Assembly (NCBI GenBank): GCA_947311845.1
Contig: CAMZMU010000012.1
Span: 1,645,337-1,709,336, forward strand
Length of the DNA stretch: 64,000 nt
Direction: 5' to 3'
Origin: Poa pratensis
Lineage: Eukaryota; Streptophyta; Magnoliopsida; Poales; Poaceae
A program made the translations under genes and the position numbers. Positions 36,211 to 48,452 of this stretch are shown piece after piece. The notes under the pieces are model-generated. The model was given only the letters and a program-made list of their open reading frames with translations. It searched no databases and was not told the DNA's origin. The stretch's first letter is position 1. Each line of letters opens with the position of its first letter.

Positions 36211-38620
36211 ATGCCGGCGGGCAGGTTCGCTCCGATGAGCCCTCCCCGGACGTCGCGAACTGCTCCAACTTACCTGCTGCTTCTGCTGCCGCTCTTCCTC
36301 TCGCCAATCGCATCGGCTGGTACGATCAATCGCGTTCTCGTGATCTCACACGCTTATTCTTCGTTCTTTGCTATCATGTTGCTTTTTATCGGTGGTATGA
36401 GTTTCCTTTTGAGTTGGCGTGTATGTGGCTGAGCGAGTTTTGGTGGGTTTTAGTGGATCCTTGATGTGTGATGTCTGCTTTGTCGCTGGAACTGCTGTGT
36501 ATGTCTGCACTAAGGTACCGGTGTTAGTCTCTCTGGATGTCTAGGTTTAGTTAAGTGTGTAGGTTAAATCTTCATTTTCCTGGATGGTGGTTCAGAGATG
36601 TCTGTGATCTACGTGCATTTTAGGGCCCCATTCGGACCTATGACATGCGTTGTACGAATTATCAGCTCGTACAGCATAGTATAGGAAGATCTGTCATCAC
36701 TTATGATTGTTTCAAGCTTACCTTCTACTGTTAGAACTTTGGTGTCTTACTCTTAAGTAATTTCAGTTTCTTGGCATTTCTGCCGATCATAAGGTAGATG
36801 AGCAAACATACTTGCTATGAAATCAATAGCACGATAGCTTTGAGTTTAGCTTGTATATCAGTATATGAGCCTTGTGATTTTAGATTGAATGGGTGAATAT
36901 TGTTGAGATAGTATATGAGGTTCCGCATTATCTTATTTGGATGAGCAAATGGGCATTAACCATTGTAATTTGCATCATGGACAAACATTTCAGAATTATC
37001 TGATGTATACTTATGTTTAATTTTTTGATCCACAGGACAACCGAAAGGTGTATGTGTTTCACCTGGTGGTCGGTTCCCTGCTTTCTCATCTGAAGGAAAG
37101 CCTCCTGGAAGAGCAGCAAAGGGGCGCAAAGATCTAGCACTATGTAGGATATTCCGCCAGAACACATGTTGTGACGTGACACAGACATTTCCTGCCCTAC
37201 TTTCAGTGAGAAAACTCTCGTCAACCGGCGAAGGCAGTGGAGAATGCCTTCATTTGTGGGAATTGCTTGAGTGCTCAATTTGTGATCCACGGGTGGGTGT
37301 CAGGCCTGGACCTCCAGTTATATGTGCATCATTCTGCGATATGGTTTTCGAATCTTGTTCGGAGGCATACTTCTCCATTGATATGAAAACACAGGTAGAC
37401 CCATTTCTGAAGCTATGTGAGTTATATCTAATTAAAACTATGTCAAATCATTTACTATTGTGCAAAGTACAAATGCAGTTGCCAGATTATTTTGTAGTCA
37501 AACGATTGCTTGGCAATCATGTTCACTCAATATGTGCAGTACATTCTGAAATAGCTATTAATACTGCAGAAACTTGTTTTTCTTTTGTTTGTCGAAATCC
37601 TTAGTAGCTAGCAGATCTTTTTTTGTTGGTACATTTCACAGTTTGATTGCTGATTTTTAGAGGAAACACAAATGACATTTGCGTTTCTTTACATTGGAAA
37701 GAGAGAGTTGCTAATTCCTCCGAGGAGGTACAGTGCCACGAAAAACTAAAAAAAATCAGTGTACATCCCAAGTGTTTGGGAGAATGGCGCGCAGACCCAA
37801 TGCACCGGCTCTAGCCCAAAGTGCAGCTTCATCCTTGATCTTGCTGATTGCTGATTGCTCCCTTACTGCTATGTCAGGCCTTATCTCCTTGTGGTTTAGG
37901 CGACATCCTTTGTGGCAAAGCACATAAGTGGGTTTCTAATGGCACAGAGCTTTGTCGACTTGCTGGTTTTTCTGTGCAAGTTTCTGATGCCAGTCCTAAT
38001 GAAGTTGAGACTTTCTGCTATGGTGGGAAAGCAAGTTTGGATTCCATCTCTGATACATGGACATCTTCAAAAGACCGCCCAACATTACATGGTGTGACCT
38101 CTTGGGATCTTAAAGATTATAAGAGATGGGCGAAAGAAATGCCTGTCGGTGAAAGAATATCGTGGGCAATCGGAGGAATGGTTCTTACAGCAGGCCTTAT
38201 TTTTATAAGGTATTTTATTATTTCCTTCTCTTTTTTTAATATTCTAATTTTCAGGGGTACAGTTGGTTGTTATGGCATCTGCTGCAGGCTAGAAATTTGT
38301 CTAATGCGTTTTTGGAAATAGCATGCCTCTATAAGTGATCTGTTTAAAGAAAATTAGATTTAATTGCACAATATTGCAATTTCCTGTCATGGCTAGCTAG
38401 ATTGGTGTGAGGGTTTAAACTGATTCCTGCAAAGGTTGAAGTTCACACTTCTTTGCACCTACTTTTCTATTTAACCTCAAACTTTTGGTTCTCTGTGCTG
38501 TGCAGCAAAAGAGAGGCCTACAGGCGTCGTCGAAAGCAAGCTTCTGTTGCTCAAACTGTGAGGAAAAAATGGAGTCGGGAGCTAACCCGCGCCAACTCGA
38601 GCAATGCTAGGAAGACATAG
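36211..38620 (+). CDS. Folate-receptor-family-like membrane protein
   Basis: Four exons (36211-36319, 37036-37394, 37878-38209, 38506-38620) with GT/AG borders and matching phases give 304 residues and an intact frame. A signal peptide (TYLLLLLPLFLSPIASA) is followed by a cysteine-rich ectodomain (GVCVSPGG, CRIFRQNTCCDVTQT, LLECSICDPRVG, ICASFCDMVFESCSEAYF, SPCGLGDILCG). A single membrane span follows near residue 255 (ISWAIGGMVLTAGLIFI), then a basic cytoplasmic tail (SKREAYRRRRKQ). It matches a plant family annotated as folate-receptor related (Arabidopsis At5g27830 type) whose ligand is not established. The start is the first ATG giving a signal peptide. Confidence 0.87.
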
Positions 38621-39878
38621 GCACCTGTAGCATTACAAATAGATAATCTCTTGGATTTGTACTTATGCCGCTCCGTGGTCATATTCTGATCAACTATGTA
38701 GGATAAGGTTGTAGCTGTCCTGATCCTGGTATGTAGATGCACGGAGTCACTGGTAGTGGTACAACCACCAACCCATGGCTTGTCATTGTTGTGTGAACAA
38801 AAGCGCGCGAGGTGTGCTAAAGAGGTCTATGAATTGTCGTTGATATTCTTCTGGGTGCAGTTTTTTTAAGTTTTGCTTGAATATCTGTATATACTGTTCG
38901 AGTATTCGCAAATGAATTCTTCAGACAGTTTTTCCGCCGATATTCAGTTGCTATGATTACTGAATAACAGATGTCTAACTAGGAACAGTTGCTATGATTA
39001 CTGAATAATAGATGTCTAACTAGGGACAGTATCATATATCTGCAGAAGACACTGTTTCATGCAAACTCTGTCGATTTATTATAAACTTTATTGTGTGCAT
39101 TATATACTCAGTGATTTGTTCCAAATGGTCACTATAAGAAATATGATACTATCTAGTACCAGAGTGGTTCATACGATAGTGATAGTGAAGTTCACGACCC
39201 TCTAGTTTTTTTTTTTTTTTTTTTTTTTTTTGAGAATTACGACCCTCTAGTTTTGAGGCAAGAATGAAGGAAACCATATTTTTGTATATCAATATTTGAT
39301 GCGTGATTTGTTTTCTTCGGCCCTTCTTTCCATTTTGATATCAAGTACGGTCATGAATGTGAAATTTATATGCCAAAATCAAAATTTCAAAATATGAAAA
39401 ATACTAATTTGTGTATAGTTGTGTATGATGAAGAATCTGCTATTCATAATTCGATAGTCAGGAAGAATGTATGTACGTGTTGATCAATGACAATTCATAA
39501 GGTTCATTTCTCAAAGAGCTAATCCTTCGATAAGCACAAACTGGTATTGATATTCCCCATACACCCAGCAGAAATCTGTTAGTATTTTATTTTGTTGTAG
39601 CCAATAACGTTAACAAATAAAAATGTTTGAATCATGATGTACATGACGAATATACCTATGTTACAACTCTTTTGGCATACGTCAGAGCTTTTTTTGCTGC
39701 AGAAGCAGTTGCAGAAACCATGGCTTTATTGCAGTAGTGCAGGTTTCTCTTAAAATGATGATGCAACACTAGGGTAATGGCTTACCACATTTTCTGAGTT
39801 CTAAACCTCCCTGAATGTAACTGCTCTACTCATCAGTCAGTAACAAGCGACACGAAAAAGTTATATGTGTAACCGGTT
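38621..39878. other. Intergenic between two convergent genes
   Basis: 3' flanks of the folate-receptor-like and PPR genes. It contains a 41-bp tandem duplication (38945-38985 and 38986-39026, about one mismatch or more) and the poly-T insertion at 39206-39238. No gene was found. Confidence 0.5.
39206..39238 (-). mobile_element. Poly(A)-only retroposed insertion
   Basis: A run of 26 T plus GAGAAT lies between two 16-bp copies of ACGACCCTCTAGTTTT (39194-39209 and 39239-39254). This is what target-primed reverse transcription leaves when almost nothing but the poly(A) tail is copied. Exact borders are blurred by the T-run. Confidence 0.7.
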
Positions 39879-42509
39879 TTACCAGTAATCACCGCAAGAA
39901 CATGCCCCGTCACTGAAATGATGAAACCGGTTGACGTCTCTGATAATAATTTCCCTTGAAACGATCTTTGAAATGAACTTGAATGCAACGTGGCAATCTC
40001 TGCATATGCGCAGGTTCTTCTTGACCCTAATGGGTGCTCCAGCTGGCGTGCTGATCAATGCAAATGCGACAGCCAGCCTCTCACTGTGATGAGAAAGAAG
40101 CAACTCCTTTTCGATCTTGTCGACATCATGGAGATCAACCTCTACATCCGCAACGTAACCAGCTTTGCTCATCAGATCTCCCAATTCTTCTAGCTTTGCA
40201 TATATGTCCCTTGCCCTTGAATGGCTCTTGTCACCGACAATGAAGGTATGCACCTTGTCCTTCAGTTCAACCCAGCTCATAGCAGGCTCCTTCTTGACAT
40301 TGCTGTCTTTCATCAATTTTCTCACCTTAGCCACCTCATCCCACATGCCTGCAGATGCATAGGTGTTTGCAAGCAGCACATGTGTGCCAGACTTCTCTGG
40401 CTCCAGGATGAAGAGCTTTTCAGCTGCAGCTTTCCCAGTTCTGGATCTCGGTGTACTCTTGAGGCTGCTAGTAGTGCCCCCCAAACTGCTGCGTTGGCTT
40501 GGAATGGCATGCTGTTGACAAGCTCCATTGCATCATCTAGTTTACCAGCACGGCCAAGAAGATCAATCATGCACGCGTAATGCTCCTCCGTCCTGTCAAT
40601 TCCAAACATCTCCTTCATTGAACTGAAGTATCGCTTGGCCTCATCGACAAGCCCTGCATGGTTACAAGCAGAGAGAACACTGGTCATAGTGATGTGGTTT
40701 GGAGCAATACGCTCTTCAACCATCATGTGGAACACATCTAATGCTCTTTTCCCATGCCCATGTTGTGCTAGCCCTCCAATCATTGCAGACCATGAGACGA
40801 CTCCCTTCTCTGGCAGTCCAGAGAAAGCAAGATCTGCATCCTCTATGCTCCCGCACTTTGCATATGTGTACACAAGAGCATTCCCCGCAAACACATCTGA
40901 CATGAACTGCCTCTTGATCAAGTGAGCATGCACTTGCTTCCCTTGCTCGTATGCTGACAGGCTAGCACAAGCATTCAGGAGGCTACTTAGCACAAAGGGA
41001 TCTGGCTCGAGACTCTTTCTTAGCATTTCCATGAACAACTTAATTGCATCCTCGCCGTGGTCACGCTGTGAGAGTGCTGTGATCATGGATGTAAAAGCTA
41101 CGATGTTATCAGAACTGTGTTCTTCAAACACTCTATTTGCATAATGGAGGCAATTACACTTCCAATATGAATCAATAAGACCATTGACAACATGAGAGTC
41201 AGAAAGGAATCCTATCTTCTCTGCAAGAGCATGAACCTGACTTGTGTCACTGATTGCCTCCAAGCTTGCTGTTGACTTGAGAACAGCAGCCAGTGTCGTC
41301 CTATTGACGTCAAAACCTTCCTTTCTCATCCTGCAAAAGAGAGACAACGCCTCGCCATGGCATCCTTCATGAGAGCAACCTGAGATCAGCGCATTCCACA
41401 AAACCAAATCCTTTTGAGGAATCCAGTCGAACACCTTCCTCGCATCATGCAAAAGACCGTACTTTGTGTACATGTCCACAAGACCAACACCGATATAGTC
41501 ATCTGAATCTGCACAGGCTTTGATCATGAAACCATGAATTTGCCGGCCCAGATTGAATGCACCAGCACCTGCACAGGCCTTCAGGATGCTGGACAGCGTG
41601 AACACGTTAGGCACAAGTCCTGAAGACTTCATCTGCAACAATAACTCCAGTGCATGCTCATCGTGTCCATGAAGCACACACCCAGAAATGAAAGCGTTCC
41701 ACGAGACGACATCCGTCTCGGGTACCTTGCCAAAAACCGCAGCTGCCATATGAATGTCCCCCAGCTTTGAGTACATGTCGACCAACGCATTGGCTGTGAA
41801 GACGTCTTGTCATACCCCGTCCGTACCACCATGGCATGCACCTTCCTACCAGCTTCCAAATCCCTGGACCCGGTGCAGGCATTCACGACGCAAGAGAACC
41901 CAAACTCGTTCGGCCGTACCCCATCCCACACCATGTCACCAAACACCTGGACGGCATCGCTGCACCGGTCATTCTTGACGTAAGCCGACATCAGGCCGTT
42001 CCAAGATACGGCGTTCCGCGTGCTGCCGGCCTCGTCGAACACCTTCCTCGCCTCGTCCACGAATCCAAACCCCCCGTACATGGTGACGAGCGCATTGGCC
42101 ACGAAGATCTCGCCGCTGAGCCCAGTGGCCACCGCGACGGCGTGCACCTGCGTGCCGAGCCTGGCGTCCGGCGCGCACTTGAGCACGACGGGGAGGGCGA
42201 ACTCGTTGCAGCGGACGCCGAGCGCGCGCATTGCGCGGAAGGCCCTGAGCGCGTCCCGGGGCAGGGCATTGTTGGAGTAGGCGGTGACGAGCGAGGACCA
42301 GGAGACGTGGCACGGGTCCGGGATTTCGTCGAACACCCTGCGGGCGCTGCCGGGGAGGCGGCACTTTGAGTAGAAGGAGATGAGGTGGTTGCGGAACACG
42401 GCGAAGAGGCCGGACTTGAGGAGGTGGGCATGGATGTGGGCTCCCGGGAGCAAGACTGCGAGGCGGCATAGCGGGTGAGGACCGGGCCGATGGTCTCCAA
42501 GCTTCTCAT
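39879..42509 (-). CDS. PLS-DYW pentatricopeptide repeat protein, three frameshifts
   Basis: Intronless, ATG at 42509 ([19 protein letters not shown]), ending in a DYW domain ([18 protein letters not shown]) with the stop at 39881-39879. About 877 residues once three missing bases are allowed for, near 42454, 41816 and 40440. The PPR repeats ([17 protein letters not shown] and similar) run through most of the length, then E motifs, and a DYW deaminase domain with the [11 protein letters not shown] and [10 protein letters not shown] zinc-binding motifs. Such proteins edit C to U in plastid or mitochondrial RNAs; the target cannot be told from sequence here. Two deletions are in GG pairs. Apart from these shifts the repeats are clean and no in-frame stop is seen, so a real, recently damaged or misassembled gene is more likely than an old relic. 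Confidence 0.92.
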
Positions 42510-42630
42510 CGGAAGGGCATTCTAACACAAGGGGGCGCCGCCGCGGCAAGGTTAGGCGTTCTGATGCCGTTTTAGACGACAGAACCCGCACTTGAGCAGT
42601 ACACCAGGCCGCCAAAAAAACATTGTGCAC

Positions 42631-44060
42631 AATTTTTTTTTTTTTTTGCGAAAAAGACTCTTGCATTAAAAGAAACATCCAACAGTACAAAATACCTCAA
42701 CAAAAACGAAAAATTACAACGGATCCTTGAGATGTCCTTCGTCTTCAACCTTCAGACCGTGTCGACGGCGCGCCGCCGCTGCCGCTCCTCCCTGAACCGG
42801 CCTGACGTTGTTGGTTGCGGACGGGAAGTCGCCGAACGCGTCAAGAAAACCACATCCGTCCCGGAGCCGAAGAAGAAGGATGAACCGCCGATGAACCTCC
42901 TTGACGATACAAAGATCACCATCGCCAGAAAAATCCTTGAGAAACACACCACTCCCACAAGATTCTCGACGTCGCCGCCCAGATGGGACTGAAGCCGGGA
43001 GACCTTATTGAAAGAAACGTTGTCGCCACCATCAGAGCGCCGCCCCAACAAAACTTGACACGGAAACTAGAAAACGGAGTCCTCCGACCGACGAGGGCTG
43101 AGATCCATCGTGCCTCCATGGCCCAAAGGCCACAGAGGCGAGGCAGATCAGCGGCGGCGCCGACAGGAGGCGAGGAATCCTAATCGGTAGAGAGTTAATT
43201 TTTGTAGACTAACACATGGATTACATTAATCAAGAAAACGATTATAAAGGAGGCGAGGAATCCTAATCGGTAGAGAGTTAATTTTTGTAGACTAACACAT
43301 GGATTACATTAATCAAGAAAACGATTATAAAGGACGCATCCAGACCTAACGGTTATCCTCAAAAGTTTAAAAAAATATCCCCAAAATTACGAAAAAGACC
43401 TAGAGAAAATTAGTACTAAGTCCAAACCTGCAACAAAACCTTCTGCATTTGAATCCGCCACACTAGTTTGGTTGCCACCGCATCTTCGCAAGGAATGCAT
43501 AATGACATAATAAAAACTGGGTAGTCCACACATACTAGAGGGATATTTCTCGTAAAAGTAGTCATGATAGCCACCCAACCGAGTACAACGAGATCTACGA
43601 AGGAAGTTGAATCCGTGGGGGACATGCCCCAATCCACATTGACGGTCTAGCTGGAGTTGCATGTTGGGAGCCGACGGCTCAATCTGCATACGCCGTTTGC
43701 ACAGTGCACAAGAGAGGAAAATGTTGTCGACAAATTAAATCAACAAGATGGTGATGAGACCAACACCACCCAAAGCCGGAGCACGAGCTGCTCCTCGACA
43801 CCGTTAATCATGCCCTCGAGATGGATTAAAGCCGATACCATTATTCGACGTAGCGCTGGTACCGTCATCTGAACAATGCCACCACGACACCAAAATCTAA
43901 CCCTAACTACACGCAAAAGAAGGAGAACTGAAGTGCCCCACCTCCCACCGCCGGAGCAGCCGACGGAGGGGAACCACCAGCCTCACCGATAGGAGATGTA
44001 GATCTGATTTAGAGAGGGGAGAGATCGAGGGTGGCGGCTGAGGGAAAATTTTGCGTTATT
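42631..44060 (-). mobile_element. Retroposon-like element just upstream of the PPR gene
   Basis: Starts with a 14-15-base T-run followed by GCGAAAAAGACTCTTGCATT, the look of a grass LINE or retroposon 3' end in minus orientation, and stays moderately GC-rich to about 44060. No RT or RNase H motif was found. The boundaries, especially the right one, are uncertain. It contains the 83-bp tandem duplication at 43165-43330. Confidence 0.4.
43165..43330 (+). repeat. Perfect 83-bp tandem duplication
   Basis: Units 43165-43247 and 43248-43330 appear identical (AGGAGGCGAGGAATCC... to ...AAAACGATTATAA). Confidence 0.9.
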
Positions 44061-44689
44061 GACACACCGAGAGATGATATATATGTACAACGCTTAAAAT
44101 TGGAAGTCTGGATTAAATTCACAGCTTGATATACAAAGGGAATATTGTCAGGATGGTACTATTCACAATGCGCCATATCACATATGCATGGGCTAAGAGA
44201 CAAAGAGATAACATAATCAATATCCATGTTCAAAATTTCAAAAGGTTACAACTCTTAAACCGAGTACCGATTTACGATTTATTTTTACTTTCCGCTTTCC
44301 GTCAACAAGAGCTTCGAAACTAGGCCTATGTTTCGACAATTTTTTATTTCATCTTCAGATGTTGCTATCGGATGGTTTATAAAGTTGTAATTGTATTACT
44401 ACTAAAGTTACACGTCAACTTACATGTTAGTGTTATATGATCACAAAAGAACCCAATTTTTTTTGGTTTAAATACACTCTTATGTGATAATGTGATATAG
44501 ACATCTGAAGCTTTGGTTGATACAAGCCAATGGCTACAGAACATTTTTAATAACACTCGAGGGGATTAAATTCGTAACGTTCTCCCGTTATAATTTCTGA
44601 AAATATTTACAAGAGATTCCGACTTGAATTCTCCCCTGTGGGTTGTGGTTAATCGTACTCCAATTGGTTAACTCAGGAGTACTGGATAC

Positions 44690-45602
44690 CGACTACCGAT
44701 GGCACCCGCACCCGTTGGGTGTGGGTAGAGCTTAACCAAACCCGCATCCGCGTCCTCGTATTTTAACCACACCCATACCCACACCTGCGTCTGGGTACAA
44801 ATTTTGTACCATACCCGCACCCGTGTGGGTATTAAAAACCCGCGGGTACACCCACCAAACAAGTCATTCATTCACAATATATAAGAAAACCTCGACATGT
44901 AAGGGTACACCCACCAAACAAGTCATTCATTCACAATATATAAGAAAACCTCGACATGTAAGCTCATTCATTCATTGATTCGTCAAACGACCCATATATA
45001 TGTGAAAAGAAACAATAAAATAAAACTATAATATGAAAATGAACAACAAAACAACTCGTTCATCCACGCGGAGCTCGCCTCCACCACTGTCCATGGTGAG
45101 GCGGCCGCGGGCGTGACCGAGCCGGCTACCGTGTCCAAGGGAGTGTGTACGGAGAGGCCGGGATGGTGGACTGGCAGAGGGCGTAGGATGGTGGCTGCCT
45201 AGTTGGGGGAAGGGTAGGTCGGTGACGAGGAGCCGGGAGGGAGATGGCCATATCGATCTAAAAGTAGTGAGACTGTAGAGCAAAAACATGGGCGAGGATT
45301 GCCTGGGAATTGTGAATCAGGCGAAAGTTGGCTATGGGAAACTTAACCGGTTAGTATTTCGAGATTTTCTCCAGAATAACCCTATAAACCACGGACCTAC
45401 ATGTCAAAACAAAAATAGATGGGTATTTACTATTTAGGTATGCGGTATGGGTACTATGTTACCATACCCGCACCCGCAATACCCACTGGGTACACACTTT
45501 TAACCATTTGCTTACCCATGGATAAATTTTCTTTATCAAACCCTTACTCTACTGGGTAAATACCCACTGGGTATGCGGGTAGTGGGTACCATTGCCATCG
45601 GT
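44690..45602. mobile_element. Putative TIR element rich in ACCC/GGGT motifs
   Basis: The left end has CCGATGGCACCCGCACCCG and the right end GGGTACCATTGCCATCGG, imperfect inverted repeats of about 60 bp. The middle (45050-45240) is GC-rich without a recognised product. No clean target duplication. A related, more decayed unit is at about 60000-60535. Confidence 0.45.
44844..44961 (+). repeat. 59-bp tandem duplication
   Basis: Units 44844-44902 and 44903-44961 are identical by eye (GGGTACACCCACC... to ...CGACATGTAA). Confidence 0.9.
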
Positions 45603-46260
45603 AATACCGACTTGAATTTTCCCCTGTGGTTAATCGTCCTGCAACTTATAACGTTTGAACAAAGTTCAAAGGAGTAGTAGTAGATACCGACTTGAATTCT
45701 CCGTGGTTAATCGTACTCCAACTTATGATGCTTGAACAAAGTTCTCAGGAGTAGTAGATACAGACTTGAATTCTCCTCCATTTCTAGCGTCCAGACGCTT
45801 CCTGAGAACTTTGTTCTGGATTTCTGATAGGTCCAAAATCATTTGTTATCCCTAATCCCTCGATGTCAAAACGGTTGTTGCTATCAACATCGCTGCACAC
45901 TTAAACACATTTTTATCGTCCTAGGACACTGGCGATCCGGCACAGAAAAGTAGACGCATACAAGAATGACGAACAGGAGTTTGACAACACGGATATCAGA
46001 TAATTCAGGGCAACATAGGATTTTTATTACCAGAAAAGAATAGGAAACAATAACACCAAGATTGCCAACAAACTTTGTTACAGGATGCATTCTGTGGTTC
46101 AAGTTATGCAGACAATATCTGTATTACGCCCTCATTGCTCAGGAAAATCCTGGCAAGTATCATCTCATTTCGCAGCAATGGCGGCTCGAGAGAACAGGTT
46201 CATGTCGCCCACAAACGAACCTAAACCTAGTCAAGTATCCGACATGGAGCATGAAGATCT
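45603..46260. other. HIG1 gene 3' flank
   Basis: Contains short repeated phrases (ACCGACTTGAATTCTCC at about 45689 and variants nearby) and the probable 3' UTR of the HIG1 gene. No other gene. Confidence 0.35.
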
Positions 46261-48452
46261 TTAATCTTTATGCGAGTGGGCAATGTATTGGCGTGTGTAT
46301 CTATCCACCTTCGGTCCAGAAGAGCCATACTCTCGATCATAGTACTCAACTAATCCAGAACCAATTAAGGCAGCCAGCGTTAGAGCCTGTGCATGCAACC
46401 TGCATGGTCAAACAGTTTTTCAGATAAGTTGGCTGTGAAATTTCAAATTATGACATGAGCAACAAGATTTATAGACACAGTCATCTGGAATGCATTAAAA
46501 CCTATCTAAGTTACTACTTTGACCACATGGTACATGAAATTGCAACAGTTGCAGGCAAACATTATAAAGCGTGCCCGGGTGCTAGGAGTACACCATCTAA
46601 AGTTTGAGTTTCATGAGGTGCAGGTAAAGCACATGTATGATGACATATACATATACAAAACAAAACAACACAAATTGAAATACCAACACTGGAAATAAGG
46701 AGTAAATGTAAATATTCAGGTGATGGGTGCACGGGAGGAACTACGGTGAAAAAATTCAATTAGCTGAGATGAAAATCGGGTCCTATAAAGTATTATAATC
46801 AACTACACCATTTGGACAACAGTTAGAAATGGCCGGACACTACTATATGTATTGGTTGCATGAAGAACTTGTGTCGCATTCCTGTGGATCAGGAGACTTC
46901 AACAGAAGGTGCTAATGGTACTGGTGTGATTGTGTTGGCGGTTCGATTTTAGAAACTAAGTAACCTATAATTTTCTGACCTTGTCACCTGAGTTCGGTAA
47001 ACTTGCGGAAAAAAACTTGCAAGGCACCATTTTTCATATGTTTACTCAACCACTGTGGGTTTAACATGTTTTTGCTTGATATATGTCACCTGCCACAACC
47101 ACCATTAACATGCCAAAAATATTCATATAAAAAACTGGACCCACAAAATTGATAGCTAGGATTACTGAGATGCCAAAATTTTAGTAAGGTCCTGAAAAAA
47201 TGTGCCAAGTCTAGTAAGCATGTATATATTTTGGCAAGTACTTGTCGGAGCAAAAAGGGGTTACAAACAAAGCACAGCACATTTAGCGGTACAGAAGATA
47301 TCAGAGAGCGCAAGCACTCCGTTGACTTATGAATACACAAGAAAAGAATTATCGATTTTAAAATGCATCATTCTGTCATAGTATGGAATCAGTCCAACGA
47401 CTAGCAATATTGTGGTGCAGCCTTCCATGGTCATTAAATTATTTTTCTTAGTCAACAACCATGTTTCAAGTCTCAGGAATCATAGAAATAAGAGGTCACC
47501 TAAATTACTTCACACAGCTTACCGTACAAGCGCAACTATAGTAGCATTATAGCATATACCAGCAACAATCTGAATTTACTAAGGTCAGAACCAAACCAAA
47601 CAATGATTGCTCACACATATGACGTGTATCTTCACCTTCAGGTCTAAACAATAAAACGTATGTACTTAACAAATAATAAAACAGAAATGGAGGGTGTTGC
47701 GAATTCGTTCCTATATTTAAATGCGGACAACATGAATTGCTTGGGTGTGTCAAAAATCCTAATATAACCCTGAATGGCTTTCCAGGAAATAAGCGTATGT
47801 ATAGAAAGGATATCAGCATTTTAATTGCTATGATTTGAGTAATCAATCTTTCTATTGTAAATTATGCACACAATTAATCTTTTATTGCGGCATAATATTT
47901 CGAATGATAAGTCTTTCGGAAGAATCATCCATTGTGGAATTCTCGCATGATATGACAGGCTAATCTATACTAGTTCAGAAAGGTGCATTACTGAATAAGG
48001 ACTGAGGTCAGATGAGAAATGTGCAAACCTTGCGTGGATGATCTTGACGCTGGTCTTCTGGGGCCGCGACCAGTTGTACGCGATCGAGCTGGTAATCCCA
48101 GTAAGCCACAGGCAACCTTTCCTCACAATACAAAATAATCAACAAATTAGAACACATGGCAACTAATCCCCCATGGAACCCGTAAACAAAATACGTCGAC
48201 ACAGAATCGCCAGGTAAAACGGGATAAATAGAGCAGCGAAACTTCTGATAATCGCGGATTACTTGAAGGGATTTGTCCGACGCTTTGAAACATCGATGTA
48301 TCCGAAGGCAACCCAAAATACCTAGATCCGGCAGAGTAAATCAAATCGGCAGAAAAAACTTCTGATAATCGCGGATTATTACCTACGGCTCGGAGCTTGT
48401 GATCGACGACCCACTTCCTCGCGGATTCGATCCTGCTCGGGGTCTCCGCCAT
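46261..48452 (-). CDS. HIG1-domain (hypoxia-induced gene 1) mitochondrial protein
   Basis: Three exons: 48452-48383, 48116-48029 and 46399-46261, GT/AG borders, intact frame, 98 residues. The N-terminus MAETPSRIESARKWVVDHKLR is amphipathic. Two short membrane helices follow in the HIG_1_N arrangement: CLWLTGITSSIAYNW, then after the conserved KIIHARLHAQ loop, ALTLAALIGSGLVEYY. A polar tail ends in HSHKD. Relatives are inner mitochondrial membrane proteins near respiratory complex III/IV (Rcf1/HIGD type), and plant members are induced by low oxygen. Intron 1 is 266 bp, intron 2 1,629 bp with no recognised insertion. Confidence 0.9.

Noticed and set aside
41836..42369. Long plus-strand frame opposite the PPR gene
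   Set aside because: Antisense shadow of the PPR coding region.
45026..45289. GC-rich 87-codon minus-strand frame
   Set aside because: It lies in the middle of the ACCC-rich TIR element and shows no recognisable protein.
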